In this document: positions 19,159 to 28,771 of the stretch, piece by piece
How the letters are laid out: each line of letters opens with the position of its first letter
How positions within the stretch are numbered: position 1 is the first letter of the stretch
Assembly: GCA_027577595.1 (NCBI GenBank)
Contig: JANBRJ010000068.1
Coordinates: forward strand, 28,116 to 92,115
Length of the DNA stretch: 64,000 nucleotides
Source of the DNA: Coemansia sp. RSA 487
Lineage: Eukaryota; Kickxellomycota; Kickxellomycetes; Kickxellales; Kickxellaceae
Direction: 5' to 3'
Position numbers and translations under genes: made by a program
Notes under the pieces: model-generated
Told to the model about the DNA's origin: nothing
Databases searched by the model: none
The model's input: only the letters and a program-made list of their open reading frames with translations

Positions 19159-19387
19159 CTCACCATACTTCCTCCTTGCTTATTTCCACCCCCCCATTAT
19201 AGCCAACAGCAACGATTCAAACCCTACATTATCCACACTCTTCACTTACCTTTTCCCTGCCATCTCAGCAGTTTATTGTTTCTTTTTTGATCCGCCAGTG
19301 TATATCAAACCGCCCTTTCAGCACTATCCTTTTGTGCGTCACCGCGTATCATCTGTACGTTACTTTCTTTGCTCGAATTCAGCGACC

Positions 19388-19537
19388 ATGTGCAACCAGG
19401 AGACAACCAAGGGCCTTGCTGTCCCGCGCCTCAACAGAGAGGACTTCTTTTGCACGATCTGTGGATTCAATGCCCTTTCGGAGCTTCACCTGCAACTGCA
19501 CATTGAGTCAATCCATGGAGATTTAGATTATGAATAG
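19388..19537 (+). CDS. Single C2H2 zinc-finger microprotein
   Basis: This is a 49-residue protein with one complete classical finger: Cys22-x2-Cys25-x12-His38-x4-His43, in FFCTICGFNALSELHLQLHI. The ATG at 19388 has a good context (gcgaccATG), and its composition is more coding-like than the flanks. The frame could be extended upstream to 19118, but that part is C/T-rich leader. A single finger rarely binds DNA alone, so a protein- or ubiquitin-binding role, or a truncated remnant of a longer ZUFSP-like protein, is possible. No continuing exon was seen downstream, which is T-rich. Confidence 0.5.
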   Translation: MCNQETTKGLAVPRLNREDFFCTICGFNALSELHLQLHIESIHGDLDYE

Positions 19538-21305
19538 CTTTTGCCTGTTGCGATCTGTATTCGATCCGATTCCACCCTTGACGTATGTGACATATTTGAT
19601 TCTACCGTCTGTTTATTTGGCATGTAGTTTTTTTTTAGCCGATCTATTATTTTTTTTACCTAATTTATACTGTATTACATGTTTGACAACCTTTTCTATT
19701 TATCCAGGCTTAAAGCTACAATATGAAATTATTATTTTTAGTTGAGCAAACCCCTCACCCACCTGGACTACATACATCCAACGTGCCACAATAACTAGTA
19801 CTGTTTGTCATTGTCAAAATAAAAGATGTACTACAGAACGTCATGCGGTTTGCACCATGTCAGTGGAAAAAAAGAAGAAAATCCACTGCTCATCTGACGC
19901 AAGAGCATGTCACCTGTGTTGCTCGTGAAATTAACACCAGCGATACTGGAAAAATGAAACATTGTAAAATCGAAATTTATCCTGAATTGAATATTTTCCA
20001 CTGGTAAGCTAAAGTAAACAGCAGCTCGCTTTGCTTGCTCCGTTGCATGTACATCTGCTTCACACGTCCAGTGGTCATCCAGACAAAGTCGATCGGTCAG
20101 CAGTGAAAATGCATGCACCTGAATAAAAAAAAAGGTGTGCATTGATACTCTTTGGCATAACAGCCATGCTAAAATTTGCATTTTATTCATATCATTTTAA
20201 AGTTAAATTTTAACTAGAATCTTGAAAATGAGATTAGTGAAATTAAACATGGTCGATGGATGTAGACATGTACAGCAATGGCAGCATCCATCTTTTCAAG
20301 TACGTCTCTGCATAAAGTACACTGCTGGAAATGAGGATCTGGGTTTAAGGAGCATGACAATGGCAACTGCGGTTTGCATCTGGCTGCCTTTAGCCACGTG
20401 CCCTGTACTGGAAACGATGCTCATTTCCTTCACAACGGTATGCAAAAGTATAAAGCCTTAATTTTGCATCTCTCTTTCGTCTATCTTTTCTTTATTTCTT
20501 GTGCCAAACTGCGCGATAGAAATGGCAATGGTGCTTCATTTGTATTTCGTACTCAGCCATCTCCAGATCGTCGTTGCCTGTGCATTTCAGTGCGTAGTGT
20601 TGCATGTACACTGTGTATTCCTTATACACGGGTACAGTTGCCAAATAAATTAAACAATAGCAGAAGCGGCACCTTTGCTTTGCCAAATGTTGTCGTCATC
20701 GCCCAGTTGCTAGAGTAATCCTGTTTCATTTGCCCACGCTCTGCTGTTCAGCGTGGTACTTGAAGGATTTACACCACTGTGGACGTCAGCACATTATTTC
20801 AGTTGATCTAAAATCCCACTGTCACTCACTGCAACAATATATCCTTTCATGATGGTAAATGTCTTTTTTTTTCAGCCGATTGTCATTAATTTTGTTGCCA
20901 ATATGGATATATTATTTGTCTTTTTTTGCAATGTCTGTAATTTTGTAATTATCCGCAACCACATGCGTTTTTGCCTATCTCTTGCTTTCGCTGATTTACA
21001 TTTTCATTTTCTCTAATGTCGAATCTAATAACACTTTCAATTTATTGCCTGCATTCATGTCTACAAGCGCTATCGAAAAAGAAGATAAAGTTGTAATGCA
21101 GGCAATCACGTGTAAATCCCATGGGGTTGTGTATTTGCGTACAGGTATTTCCGGTTACCAGTGCATTTAAGACGTAAACGAGGACACGGGTTTCCTCGTT
21201 TTACCATTGTCTAAATATCCGTATTAATCCCGACTCAGGCCGAAACAGTGTCTCCGCAGCGCTCAAAAGAAGAGAAAAAGTACATCTTCAGCGACTCAGG
21301 GGGGA
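19538..21305. other. Gene-poor AT-rich spacer
   Basis: This 1.8-kb stretch has many T-runs. On the minus strand, about 19831-20120 shows splice-like signals and a 119-codon frame but no recognisable protein (see findings). A hairpin lies at 21174-21204, just upstream of RCM1. I could not support any gene here. Confidence 0.4.
21174..21204. repeat. Inverted repeat upstream of RCM1
   Basis: GTAAACGAGGA (21174-21184) pairs with TCCTCGTTTTAC (21193-21204) with one bulged base, around an 8-base loop. It lies ~100 bases before the RCM1 start and may be in its 5' UTR. It can form a stem in RNA or bind a dimeric factor. Confidence 0.5.
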
Positions 21306-22964
21306 ATGTTGTTTTACGAGCGAGCAGCAGATATCCTTCTGCGTCTGGAACGGCGCCAGGGATCAATCAAGACCATGACAATTGGGAACCAGCATCTGAA
21401 GTCCGATGAAAAGCGCAAGATGTATGCGCTGATATGCGAGACGCTGAAGCACGCCTCGGCGCTCATCACAGTCGTCCGGCGAAGCGGGATCCTGGCAGCC
21501 GAGAAAATTGATTTGCGGCTGGCATTGGTCCTCGTCCACGACCTGCTGCTCAAGAATGTCGGACTCCAGCGCCAAGGCGCCAACCAAAAGCTCAACCAGA
21601 GCATTCGCAAACACAAGGCAAAGCTGGTAGCCGAGCTGGCACGGCTCAAGGAGGAGCTAGGCATCCAGAGCAACGACGATCTGGTTCCTGCTGGGCTGCG
21701 AGACAGCGGATCGACATTCCGCTACGTGCGGATCAATTTGCTGGCAGCCACAGTCGACGGCGTTTCCAGATATTTCCAGGACGAAGGATATGAGCTGGTC
21801 GATTTCCAGCAAGTGGAGCGCAGCATGGTCCACCACGTCCTGAAGGTCAAGTCGCGCACGTTCATGAGGGATCCAGATCTGCACGACCTCTTGGTGTTTC
21901 CGCCAGGAACCGATCTCCATGCGCACCCGCTGTATCTGGGCGGATCGATTATCCTCCAGGACAAAGCATCTTGCATGCCAGCCCATGTGGTACGACCGGC
22001 AGCTGGGTCAACTGTGCTTGACGCCTGCGCTGCTCCCGGAAACAAGACAAGCCATATGGCCAGCCTGATGGGGAACAGCGGCAGGATATTTGCTTTTGAT
22101 ATGGACCGGAGACGGCTGGACACTCTGATCAAGCTAACAAACAGCGCCAAATGCGAGATCATCACTGCCCAGTGCATAAGCTTTCTCGATCTCAACCCGC
22201 TCGACCCGCAGTATGCCAGCGTCGAGTATGCGCTTCTTGATCCATCGTGCTCGGGATCCGGAATCGTCAGTCGCCTGGACGCCCTTGTCGACACGTACAT
22301 TGCTGCAATCAGCAAAAAGGACGAAAGCGAGGGCACAGATGCTGTAGGCGCTGGGCAGGAATCGCGGCTGAAGAACCTGGCCGACTTCCAAACATCGATT
22401 ATCCTACATGCAATGCGCTTCCCAAATGTCAAGCGGATATCGTACTCGACGTGCTCTGTGCACGATGTGGAAAACGAGGCTGTGGTGGCGCGTGTTCTCC
22501 AGAGCCAGGATGAATTTGGGCTGGCTTCTGCGAAGGACGTGATCCCTACGTGGCCACGCCGCGGTCTGGAAACCGCTGGGCTTACCAAGGATCAGGCCGC
22601 GTGTCTTGTGCGCACGTTGCCTGAGGACGGGACGAATGGCTTCTTTGTTGCAGGCTTTGTGCGCCAAAAGCCAGCGGATATTGACAGAACTAAGCAGCAG
22701 CTCGAGGATTTGAGAGCCGCCGTTGATCCCGGCGCTGCTGGCACGACGGCTGACCGCAAGTCCAACCAGAACCACAGCGTCAAGGGTAAGAAGAAGCGCA
22801 GAGGCGTGGCTGATGTTGATAACCCCCGACTGCCGAGCAAGAGCACCAAGCGTGCAAAGCCAAAAGGCGAAGTCGCAACAACCGTTGCGCCGTTGACAAA
22901 CAGCAAACGGTCTCATGGCAAAAAGGGGTCCAGGAGAAAGGCCAAGGTTGCTGTGACGCAGTAG
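21306..22964 (+). CDS. RCM1: 25S rRNA cytosine-C5 methyltransferase (Rcm1/NSUN5)
   Basis: This is a 552-residue protein. The N terminus (MLFYERAADILLRLERRQGS) matches the NSUN5/Rcm1 start closely. The Rossmann methyltransferase core contains DACAAPGNKTSHMA (SAM-binding motif I), DPSCSGSG (motif IV, Cys315) and YSTCSVHDVENE (motif VI, Cys383). In this family the motif VI Cys attacks C6 and the motif IV Cys releases the product. Rcm1 methylates one conserved cytosine of large-subunit rRNA (C2278 in yeast) in the nucleolus. The last ~100 residues are Lys/Arg-rich with KKKRRG and KKGSRRKAK, fitting nucleolar targeting. No intron is needed. Confidence 0.94.
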   Translation: MLFYERAADILLRLERRQGSIKTMTIGNQHLKSDEKRKMYALICETLKHASALITVVRRSGILAAEKIDLRLALVLVHDLLLKNVGLQRQGANQKLNQSIRKHKAKLVAELARLKEELGIQSNDDLVPAGLRDSGSTFRYVRINLLAATVDGVSRYFQDEGYELVDFQQVERSMVHHVLKVKSRTFMRDPDLHDLLVFPPGTDLHAHPLYLGGSIILQDKASCMPAHVVRPAAGSTVLDACAAPGNKTSHMASLMGNSGRIFAFDMDRRRLDTLIKLTNSAKCEIITAQCISFLDLNPLDPQYASVEYALLDPSCSGSGIVSRLDALVDTYIAAISKKDESEGTDAVGAGQESRLKNLADFQTSIILHAMRFPNVKRISYSTCSVHDVENEAVVARVLQSQDEFGLASAKDVIPTWPRRGLETAGLTKDQAACLVRTLPEDGTNGFFVAGFVRQKPADIDRTKQQLEDLRAAVDPGAAGTTADRKSNQNHSVKGKKKRRGVADVDNPRLPSKSTKRAKPKGEVATTVAPLTNSKRSHGKKGSRRKAKVAVTQ

Positions 22965-23438
22965 CCGGGAAGAAAAAGGCTTGCTAGCACAACAAAATGG
23001 ACTCTGGGATGACATGCGTTAAAAGTCTTTTGATAATCTTTTGAAAAGGCGATGCCGATTACCCCAAGCACTTGGCGGAATGAATGGTCGTGGCTGTGTG
23101 CTGCTGTGTGCTTGAGCCATGTGGGCTGCCTTTTTCCATACATGACTTTTTTTTTCCACACATGTTGCTTCGCTGCATCGCCAAGACACTTTATCTTTGC
23201 AAGATAAAACGCTTTGTTCGTTGGTGTCTTTTATTTTATTTTTTTCTACAAGCTGCTTCTCGAATTTCTTTAGATAAAATTTTCATTTCCTTACTTTTTC
23301 AAATAGAATTTCTCCTTGTTTCCTGTGTTTCAGTTGCTCTGTCTAGACATTCCCCGTCGTTGTCGCCCAGTTTTGGCACACATACGCAACTACCCCCACT
23401 TACAGAAACTGGCCGTCTACTTGTATCAGCTGTGTTAA
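22965..23438. promoter_or_regulatory. Spacer with MDM34 promoter
   Basis: This is the RCM1 3' flank followed by T/C-rich promoter sequence (about 23140-23430) before the MDM34 ATG. Nothing else seen. Confidence 0.4.
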
Positions 23439-25259
23439 ATGTCATTTAAATTCAACTGGGACGGGCTTCCATCCGAATTGAATGAAGAAGCACTGGACAT
23501 GCTCACACAGGCTCTGAACAAGGGCGATAACAAACCGCCCAACCTTGTCGGGCCAATAATCGCCAAAGAGCTTGACCTAGGCAGCACGCCTCCACAGCTG
23601 GATATCCTAGAGATAAGCGAGCTTGAAGAGGACAGGTTCCGGGCCATGTTCCGCATGAAGTACGAGGGCGATGGGTTTCTTGTTTTGCAGACCAAAGTCC
23701 AGGCCAACCCACTGCGACTGCCTGCCAGCGAACTGCCATCGATGCCCAGTATCGGCGTTGTTGCTGCTGCCCAGCCGCTCGTTGTCCCTATGCTCTTGCG
23801 CATCTCTGGCCTGAAATTGCACGGAATAATCGTGCTTGCGGTGTCCAAGCAGGACGGTATAACTCTTGTGTTTCGAAGCGATCCGCTTGTCTCTGTCGAG
23901 GTGCACTCGACCTTTGACTCTGTCCCGTCGGTGCGCAGTATGCTTCAGCGGGAAATCGAGGCTACGCTGAGATCGCTGTTCCAGGAGGATCTTCCAATCA
24001 TCGTCCATGAAATGAGCGTCAATGAGCTCCGTCGTGCACGCGAACTCAAGGATAGGCAGCGGAGGGAGCATATAGAGAAGCAGCAGCAGCGGATCCGCAT
24101 GAACCACGCGCAGTCTGACAGCACGGTTGGCGATATGTGGTCCCCGAGTAGAAATGGACGCACTGCAAGGTCGGATTCCGGCGCAGCATCAGTAGACTCG
24201 TTGCCGCAGTCGGTGTCGCAACACCTTATGACCACGCAGCTGCATCGCAGACTCATGGAGCTGTCCACGGAAGAGCAGATCCGCAACCACCTGGCTCGAC
24301 AGAACCAGAACTTTGGTCATGAGCAAGGCAACCCAGAGCTTTCGCGCGCTTGCTCATACGTAAACTCCTTGGCTAATTCGACATATGGCGGGAACATGGA
24401 TGACGCAGGGCTGTTTACAAATATGGGCACGGTCATTTCGGGGTCGCGGTCAAACGTGGACTGGGCACAAACGCCCCCAGAGTTCGATACGGCTTCGTTA
24501 GCGGCGCATTCGGTCTTTAGCTACGACAGCCATGGCGCCCGCACCGACTACTTTCTGCCGCCACCTCCAGCCCTAAGCAGCCACCCGAGGAGCACCACGT
24601 TTGACGAGAACCGCATGAGCGGAGACCCAGAGTCGCTGGAACAATTTCTGAGCGACGATTGGGGCCGCATGCAGCAGTCTGCAGAGCTTGACGCGTATAT
24701 CCGGCGACGCCAGGAAGAACGCGCGCTTAACGAGAAACAGAACGGCGTTATCCTGCGGTCTACAAACAATGCGGTTGCGGCGCGTTTGGCATCGCTAATG
24801 AGCATGGGGCAGACATTGTCGCCCTACACGCGGCGCTTCGAGCACACGACCATGAGATCAGATGTTGCTCCGCGGCTGAGCCAAACCCCGTATCGTGGCG
24901 CTTCGTCGCGATACATCGGAGTGAATGGCACGCAGTCGGAGACAGGAGCGCAGCCATTATCGCCTGGGAGCCCTACAGCCAGCCACGATCTCCGCAACTT
25001 TTCGTTCAGCTCGAACATGCTCCCAGTTACAGCCCAATCAGCCGCCACATCCACAACAGGGGCAGTAGCTGCTGCCGCAGCGGCTGGGACATCTGCAGGA
25101 GCATCGTTTTCGTCGACTACACCACCCCTGGGTAGTGGAGTACATTCGCCATTCTCGCGCAATCGCAAACTCCGGCGAAAGGTGCATCGCATCAATGGGC
25201 TTAGCCTCGGAAACAGTGCATCCAAGAACCCTGCGGCGTCTTCATCAACCAGCGATTGA
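23439..25259 (+). CDS. MDM34: ERMES complex subunit Mdm34
   Basis: This is a 606-residue protein. It starts with MSFKFNWDGLPSELNEEA and continues with PPNLVGPI, KELDLGSTPPQLDILEI and LVLQTKVQANPL, the hallmark N terminus of Mdm34. Residues 1 to ~200 form the SMP lipid-binding domain. Mdm34 sits in the mitochondrial outer membrane side of the ER-mitochondria encounter structure and transfers phospholipids together with Mmm1, Mdm12 and Mdm10. The rest (200-606) is disordered, Ser/Arg/Gln-rich, with an Ala-rich tract near 535 and a basic C terminus. A poly(A) signal AATAAA begins directly after the stop. Confidence 0.95.
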   Translation: MSFKFNWDGLPSELNEEALDMLTQALNKGDNKPPNLVGPIIAKELDLGSTPPQLDILEISELEEDRFRAMFRMKYEGDGFLVLQTKVQANPLRLPASELPSMPSIGVVAAAQPLVVPMLLRISGLKLHGIIVLAVSKQDGITLVFRSDPLVSVEVHSTFDSVPSVRSMLQREIEATLRSLFQEDLPIIVHEMSVNELRRARELKDRQRREHIEKQQQRIRMNHAQSDSTVGDMWSPSRNGRTARSDSGAASVDSLPQSVSQHLMTTQLHRRLMELSTEEQIRNHLARQNQNFGHEQGNPELSRACSYVNSLANSTYGGNMDDAGLFTNMGTVISGSRSNVDWAQTPPEFDTASLAAHSVFSYDSHGARTDYFLPPPPALSSHPRSTTFDENRMSGDPESLEQFLSDDWGRMQQSAELDAYIRRRQEERALNEKQNGVILRSTNNAVAARLASLMSMGQTLSPYTRRFEHTTMRSDVAPRLSQTPYRGASSRYIGVNGTQSETGAQPLSPGSPTASHDLRNFSFSSNMLPVTAQSAATSTTGAVAAAAAAGTSAGASFSSTTPPLGSGVHSPFSRNRKLRRKVHRINGLSLGNSASKNPAASSSTSD

Positions 25260-25260
25260 A

Positions 25261-25266
25261 AATAAA
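25261..25266 (+). terminator. Poly(A) signal of MDM34
   Basis: AATAAA lies one base after the TGA stop, which would give a very short 3' UTR. Confidence 0.5.
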
Positions 25267-25605
25267 GCCAGCCAGCAGCAGCCCTCATCAATTAAAAACT
25301 TCAATCACACCTTCCCCCATTCTCTTCCCTTCGATGCTTGTCATCTTTAGCTTTGTATAATATAGTAGATATTTCGATTAAATTTCGGCCATATTTCGAT
25401 ATTTCTGTGTTTGCAATGCAGCTAATGTCTGAGTTTAAAAGACTATTCCGTCGTTCGTATGATACACTAGTGTTTGGTGCAAAATTTAACAATGAATAAT
25501 CTGATAACGAATGATTTAATTACCACACTTGACACGTAAATTTTTCAACATTTCGACTTGTGCGTTTTGGTGGGGAGGAGAGAGGGAATCCTCCCTTCAA
25601 TGAAT

Positions 25606-25630
25606 TTTTCTTTTTCTTTTTCTTTTTCTT
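25606..25630. repeat. TTTTTC microsatellite
   Basis: Four consecutive near-perfect TTTTTC units on the plus strand, inside the EFM5 promoter region. Confidence 0.7.
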
Positions 25631-25674
25631 CTGGTTCTACCGTATAATACATGTAGCGTTTTTTTGTGGTGGCT

Positions 25675-25682
25675 TATAAAAG
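25675..25682 (+). promoter_or_regulatory. TATA box of EFM5
   Basis: TATAAAAG stands 69 bases upstream of the ATG at 25751. Confidence 0.55.
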
Positions 25683-25750
25683 AGTGCGGTTCTTAATCGT
25701 GAAGGGGGAGAGGAGATACTGTTGATACTACTGACCGAGATAACATCACG

Positions 25751-26428
25751 ATGGATTCTGATCCACTTTCACTTTCCGAAGACACGCTGGCTGCACTCCA
25801 GTCTTTTCTCCACGAAAAACAGGAGCTGGACGACCAGTTTGCCAAGCTGCAAGAGAATGCTGACGATATGTTCAACGAGAAGCAAAAGATCACGATGGAT
25901 TATTTCCAGGAAGACTGGCAGCTCAGCCAGTTCTGGTATGACGATGCCACAGCTGAGTTCCTTGCCACTAGGGCCCTAGAGAATACCGACGACGGCGACT
26001 ACATTGCGTTTATCAGCTCGCCGACCGCCTACGTCGCGTTCCGCAACTTGGCGCCTGAGAGATCGAACGCTTTTGTCTTCGAGTTTGACAAGCGATTTGA
26101 TGTGTTCAAGGACAAGTATGTGTTTTACGACTTTAACAAGCCTCTTGACTTTGCTCGTGCAAGCGAGTTTAAAGGCAAATTCAAGTTTATCGTCGCCGAT
26201 CCGCCCTTCTTGAACAAGGATTGCTTGTCGCAGACCGTTGAAACAGCCCAGTTTCTTGCTGCTGATAATGCAAAGATCATGATTGACACCGGTGCTGTTA
26301 TGGAGGATCTGGCAAACGAGCTTGCTGGCGCACGGATCACTGGATTCTACCCGGCTCATCGTGGAGGGCTGTCAAACGAGTTCCGCTGCTACTCTACGTT
26401 TGAGGACAACAATCTCAAGTGGGCGTAA
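25751..26428 (+). CDS. EFM5: eEF1A lysine methyltransferase Efm5 (N6AMT2/EEF1AKMT1)
   Basis: This is a 225-residue protein of the expected length. An acidic helical N terminus precedes YFQEDWQLSQFWYDDATAEF, the conserved entry motif of this family. The catalytic loop DPPF starts at Asp150, followed by NKDCLSQTVETAQFLA. The C terminus RGGLSNEFRCYSTFEDN is also typical. Efm5 uses SAM to methylate a lysine of translation elongation factor eEF1A (Lys79) in the cytosol. DPPF resembles adenine methyltransferases, which gave the old misleading N6AMT2 name. All elements look intact. Confidence 0.93.
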   Translation: MDSDPLSLSEDTLAALQSFLHEKQELDDQFAKLQENADDMFNEKQKITMDYFQEDWQLSQFWYDDATAEFLATRALENTDDGDYIAFISSPTAYVAFRNLAPERSNAFVFEFDKRFDVFKDKYVFYDFNKPLDFARASEFKGKFKFIVADPPFLNKDCLSQTVETAQFLAADNAKIMIDTGAVMEDLANELAGARITGFYPAHRGGLSNEFRCYSTFEDNNLKWA

Positions 26429-26706
26429 TAGTCTAGTACACGACGATCAGGGTTTCCAACGATGAAAACGACAATCGAATTCATATACGGACTTCCCCCT
26501 AGCCACCGACATCCGAGAAGGGTAAAGTGGCTACCAAACAGTATCTATGCTAATCCCCTAAGTATGGACTGCTTCGCTAAAAAGATGGCTTATCAAGGCT
26601 TTTTTTTGGTGGCATTCAGTTTTTTTTGTAAGGATATAGCGCTCGTTTGTGGATATTTAGCATATCTTTATTTTTATAAAGCCATTACCATAGAGCTAAA
26701 TTACAG

Positions 26707-27642
26707 ATGATTCGGAAAAGTAGGTTTCTATTGCCTAGCATCCGTGTACTACAGAAACACCATCACACATGTAATCGATATTACAGCAGCTCGGAGCCAG
26801 ACAACAACGGCAAAAAGGAGCATGTGAGTCGTTTAACCAGATTTGCAGACACTCTATCACGCAATGTGTTTGATGAGGATGAAACCACAAAAGAAGGTGC
26901 GAATAAAGATGTTGAATGTCAGACGAACTCGGCAAAGCTTCCCGAGTTTAACTTCGAGATACCAAGAAAAAAACCGACAGCGCAAGATATAGGCAATGCG
27001 ACTAATGCGATAATCGCGGCAGGGCATCGGAAAAAGTCCTCAAAATGGACAAAAGAGGAGGAAGAGCTGTTACTAGATATTGTCGAAAAATCTCGCATCA
27101 CAGCACAAGCACAGGTAAACTGGAAAGAGGTGGCAAAGCACTTTGAGCATCGGTCACTGTTGAGCTGTAGACACAGATACACGATGCTAACACGTATCAA
27201 AAGAGGAATAGAGGATTTTCAATCAAACATGGCCGGCAACAGTCCGCCGTGGTCGTTTCTCAAGGCCAACGAGATGGAAGCTATCAATGAGGGCGTGTGG
27301 ATGTATGGCGATCGGTCGTGGAGGAAGGTGGCTGAACATGTAAAGAAGACCACTGGGGCCACTAGATCAATCTCGATCCTCACGCGAGCGTGGTTCCTTG
27401 GTCTGTGTCCCAAGACCCGGAAGGCGCCTCTGTGGGATAAAGAAAAGACTGAGAAATTGAAAAATCTGATAAAGATCCATGGGAAGGATCCCGTGTTCTT
27501 GTCATTAAAGTTCTTTCCAGAATACCCGCCAAAATTCCTCAGTTATATAATCTCCAGTCTTGGGAGCAAGCAAGAGAATAGAGATCCGCGGACACGCCAC
27601 ATTGGCAACTACGGCACACCAAATATCAGTAGGCGGGAGTAA
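26707..27642 (+). CDS. Myb/SANT-repeat protein with mitochondrial-like N terminus
   Basis: This is a 311-residue protein. A first Myb/SANT repeat lies at ~112-162 (SKWTKEEEELLLDIVEKS ... CRHRYTML), a second degenerate repeat at ~178-235 (WSFLKANEMEAINEGVWMYG), and a third weak one near 245-290. The N terminus MIRKSRFLLPSIRVLQKHHH followed by RYYSSS is rich in Arg/Ser/Tyr, lacks acids and looks like a mitochondrial presequence. A mitochondrial DNA-binding or nucleoid protein is therefore possible, but nuclear Myb proteins of this size are common, so the function is unknown. The ATG at 26707 follows ATTACAG, which could also be a splice acceptor; if so, the true start lies upstream. Confidence 0.72.
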   Translation: MIRKSRFLLPSIRVLQKHHHTCNRYYSSSEPDNNGKKEHVSRLTRFADTLSRNVFDEDETTKEGANKDVECQTNSAKLPEFNFEIPRKKPTAQDIGNATNAIIAAGHRKKSSKWTKEEEELLLDIVEKSRITAQAQVNWKEVAKHFEHRSLLSCRHRYTMLTRIKRGIEDFQSNMAGNSPPWSFLKANEMEAINEGVWMYGDRSWRKVAEHVKKTTGATRSISILTRAWFLGLCPKTRKAPLWDKEKTEKLKNLIKIHGKDPVFLSLKFFPEYPPKFLSYIISSLGSKQENRDPRTRHIGNYGTPNISRRE

Positions 27643-27775
27643 AGAAAGCCAAATGCCATTGACGAAAAGCTCTAGCGTTTGTTTTTTTTCCAGTCGTAGA
27701 TAATATTTTCGATCTTGTACAAAAAGTAATGGCTTTTATTTCAAAAATGCAAGAAAAAGTTCCAAGAAACAGGTT
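27643..27775. terminator. Convergent 3' region
   Basis: This 133-bp AT-rich gap separates the converging Myb/SANT and ATP10 stops. Confidence 0.4.
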
Positions 27776-28771
27776 TTATTTAGTCTTTTTCAAAAGCTCC
27801 TTGGTCAGAGCAACCATAATTGAGCCTTCATCCTTGGCAGCTTCGCCGTTAGCGTACCACCGAACACGGGTGTTTTTGTCGACCAGGAAGGCATAGCCGA
27901 TAAGAGGGTTTGCAATGCCAAGCATCTTCTTGAGCACATCGACGCTGCCGTAGTGGACAACATAGTTGTCGTGTCGATGCTTCGGGATGCTGCGCCGGAT
28001 AAACGGAAAGCACATCCGCAACACAGCGGCCTTTGCCCAATTCTCTTCGATGTTAACCTGGATAACCTGCGCCTTCGTGCTATCAGCAAACGACTTTTCG
28101 AAAACACTGATGTAGCTCATCGTGTGCTTCTCAGCAAACTTGACAAACTCGATAGTCAAAAGCGTCGTCTTGCCTTTGCACAACGCCGAAACGTCAACAT
28201 TCTTCCCGGTAAGCGTTTTACCCTCCAGGTTGGGTAAGAACTTTGCCTTGTTTGCTGGAATCAGCTGCTTCGGCGCTATGAAGAGCTTGGCGCCGTTCTT
28301 GCGGAGATCGAGGATGTTCTGGAAGTAGGACTCGCCAATCTCGCCAATAATCTTTGATCTGTTCTCCAGGTTCTTTTCGGGGCTCAGAACATCGCGCCAT
28401 TTCTGCGCTACTTGCTCCTTTATCGGTGCCTTCTTGATCGTCTCTGCCGGATTGCTCTGCCCGATGGCTTCACCAGGCGTGATGGTCTTTCGTGGCTTTA
28501 TACGCGGCCGAGGGAACCGTGTGTTGCCAATATACTCAATCTTTTCCTCTTGGCTGGTCTCTTTGGAGCCTTCTGTTCCGGTCTGTGACTGTGGCTGCGG
28601 CTGCGGCTGTTGTTGCTGCCCTTTCTCTGCGTTTGGAGACTGGGCTTTTCCTGTGCTGCTGCTAATTTGAGATTTGTTTGGTTCTGCGGACGCCCAGACG
28701 GCGCTGGAATGTAGGGTGCGCCTTATAGCCAAACGCGGCAGGGCGTTTGTATATACATTACGCAGGAACAT
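27776..28771 (-). CDS. ATP10: Mitochondrial ATP synthase assembly factor Atp10
   Basis: This is a 331-residue protein. An Arg-rich presequence (MFLRNVYTNALPRLAIRRTL) is followed by a Gln/Pro-rich linker. The Atp10 domain (~130-331) carries FVKFAEKHTMSYISVFEKSF, IEENWAKAAVL and HYGSVDVLKKMLGIANPLIG YAFLVD. Atp10 is an inner-membrane chaperone that helps assemble Atp6 into the F0 ring. The frame can be read from a TTG at 28798, but the first ATG is at 28771 and gives a proper presequence. It is divergent from the glutaredoxin-like gene, only 215 bp away. Confidence 0.93.
   Translation of the reverse strand: MFLRNVYTNALPRLAIRRTLHSSAVWASAEPNKSQISSSTGKAQSPNAEKGQQQQPQPQPQSQTGTEGSKETSQEEKIEYIGNTRFPRPRIKPRKTITPGEAIGQSNPAETIKKAPIKEQVAQKWRDVLSPEKNLENRSKIIGEIGESYFQNILDLRKNGAKLFIAPKQLIPANKAKFLPNLEGKTLTGKNVDVSALCKGKTTLLTIEFVKFAEKHTMSYISVFEKSFADSTKAQVIQVNIEENWAKAAVLRMCFPFIRRSIPKHRHDNYVVHYGSVDVLKKMLGIANPLIGYAFLVDKNTRVRWYANGEAAKDEGSIMVALTKELLKKTK

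Larger units (their letters stand above)
16893..19387. other. Long gene-poor spacer
   Basis: Nearly 2.5 kb separate the RTA1-like gene and the C2H2 microprotein. The first ~190 bases are GC-rich and open on both strands (separate entry). The rest is AT-rich, with a CA-rich microsatellite at about 18050-18070 and several mid-sized frames that show no domain or coding signal to me. The last 240 bases hold the TATA box of the C2H2 gene. Confidence 0.45.
25260..25750. other. Spacer between MDM34 and EFM5
   Basis: It contains the MDM34 poly(A) signal at 25261-25266, AT-rich sequence, a TTTTTC microsatellite at about 25606-25630 and the EFM5 TATA box. Confidence 0.45.
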
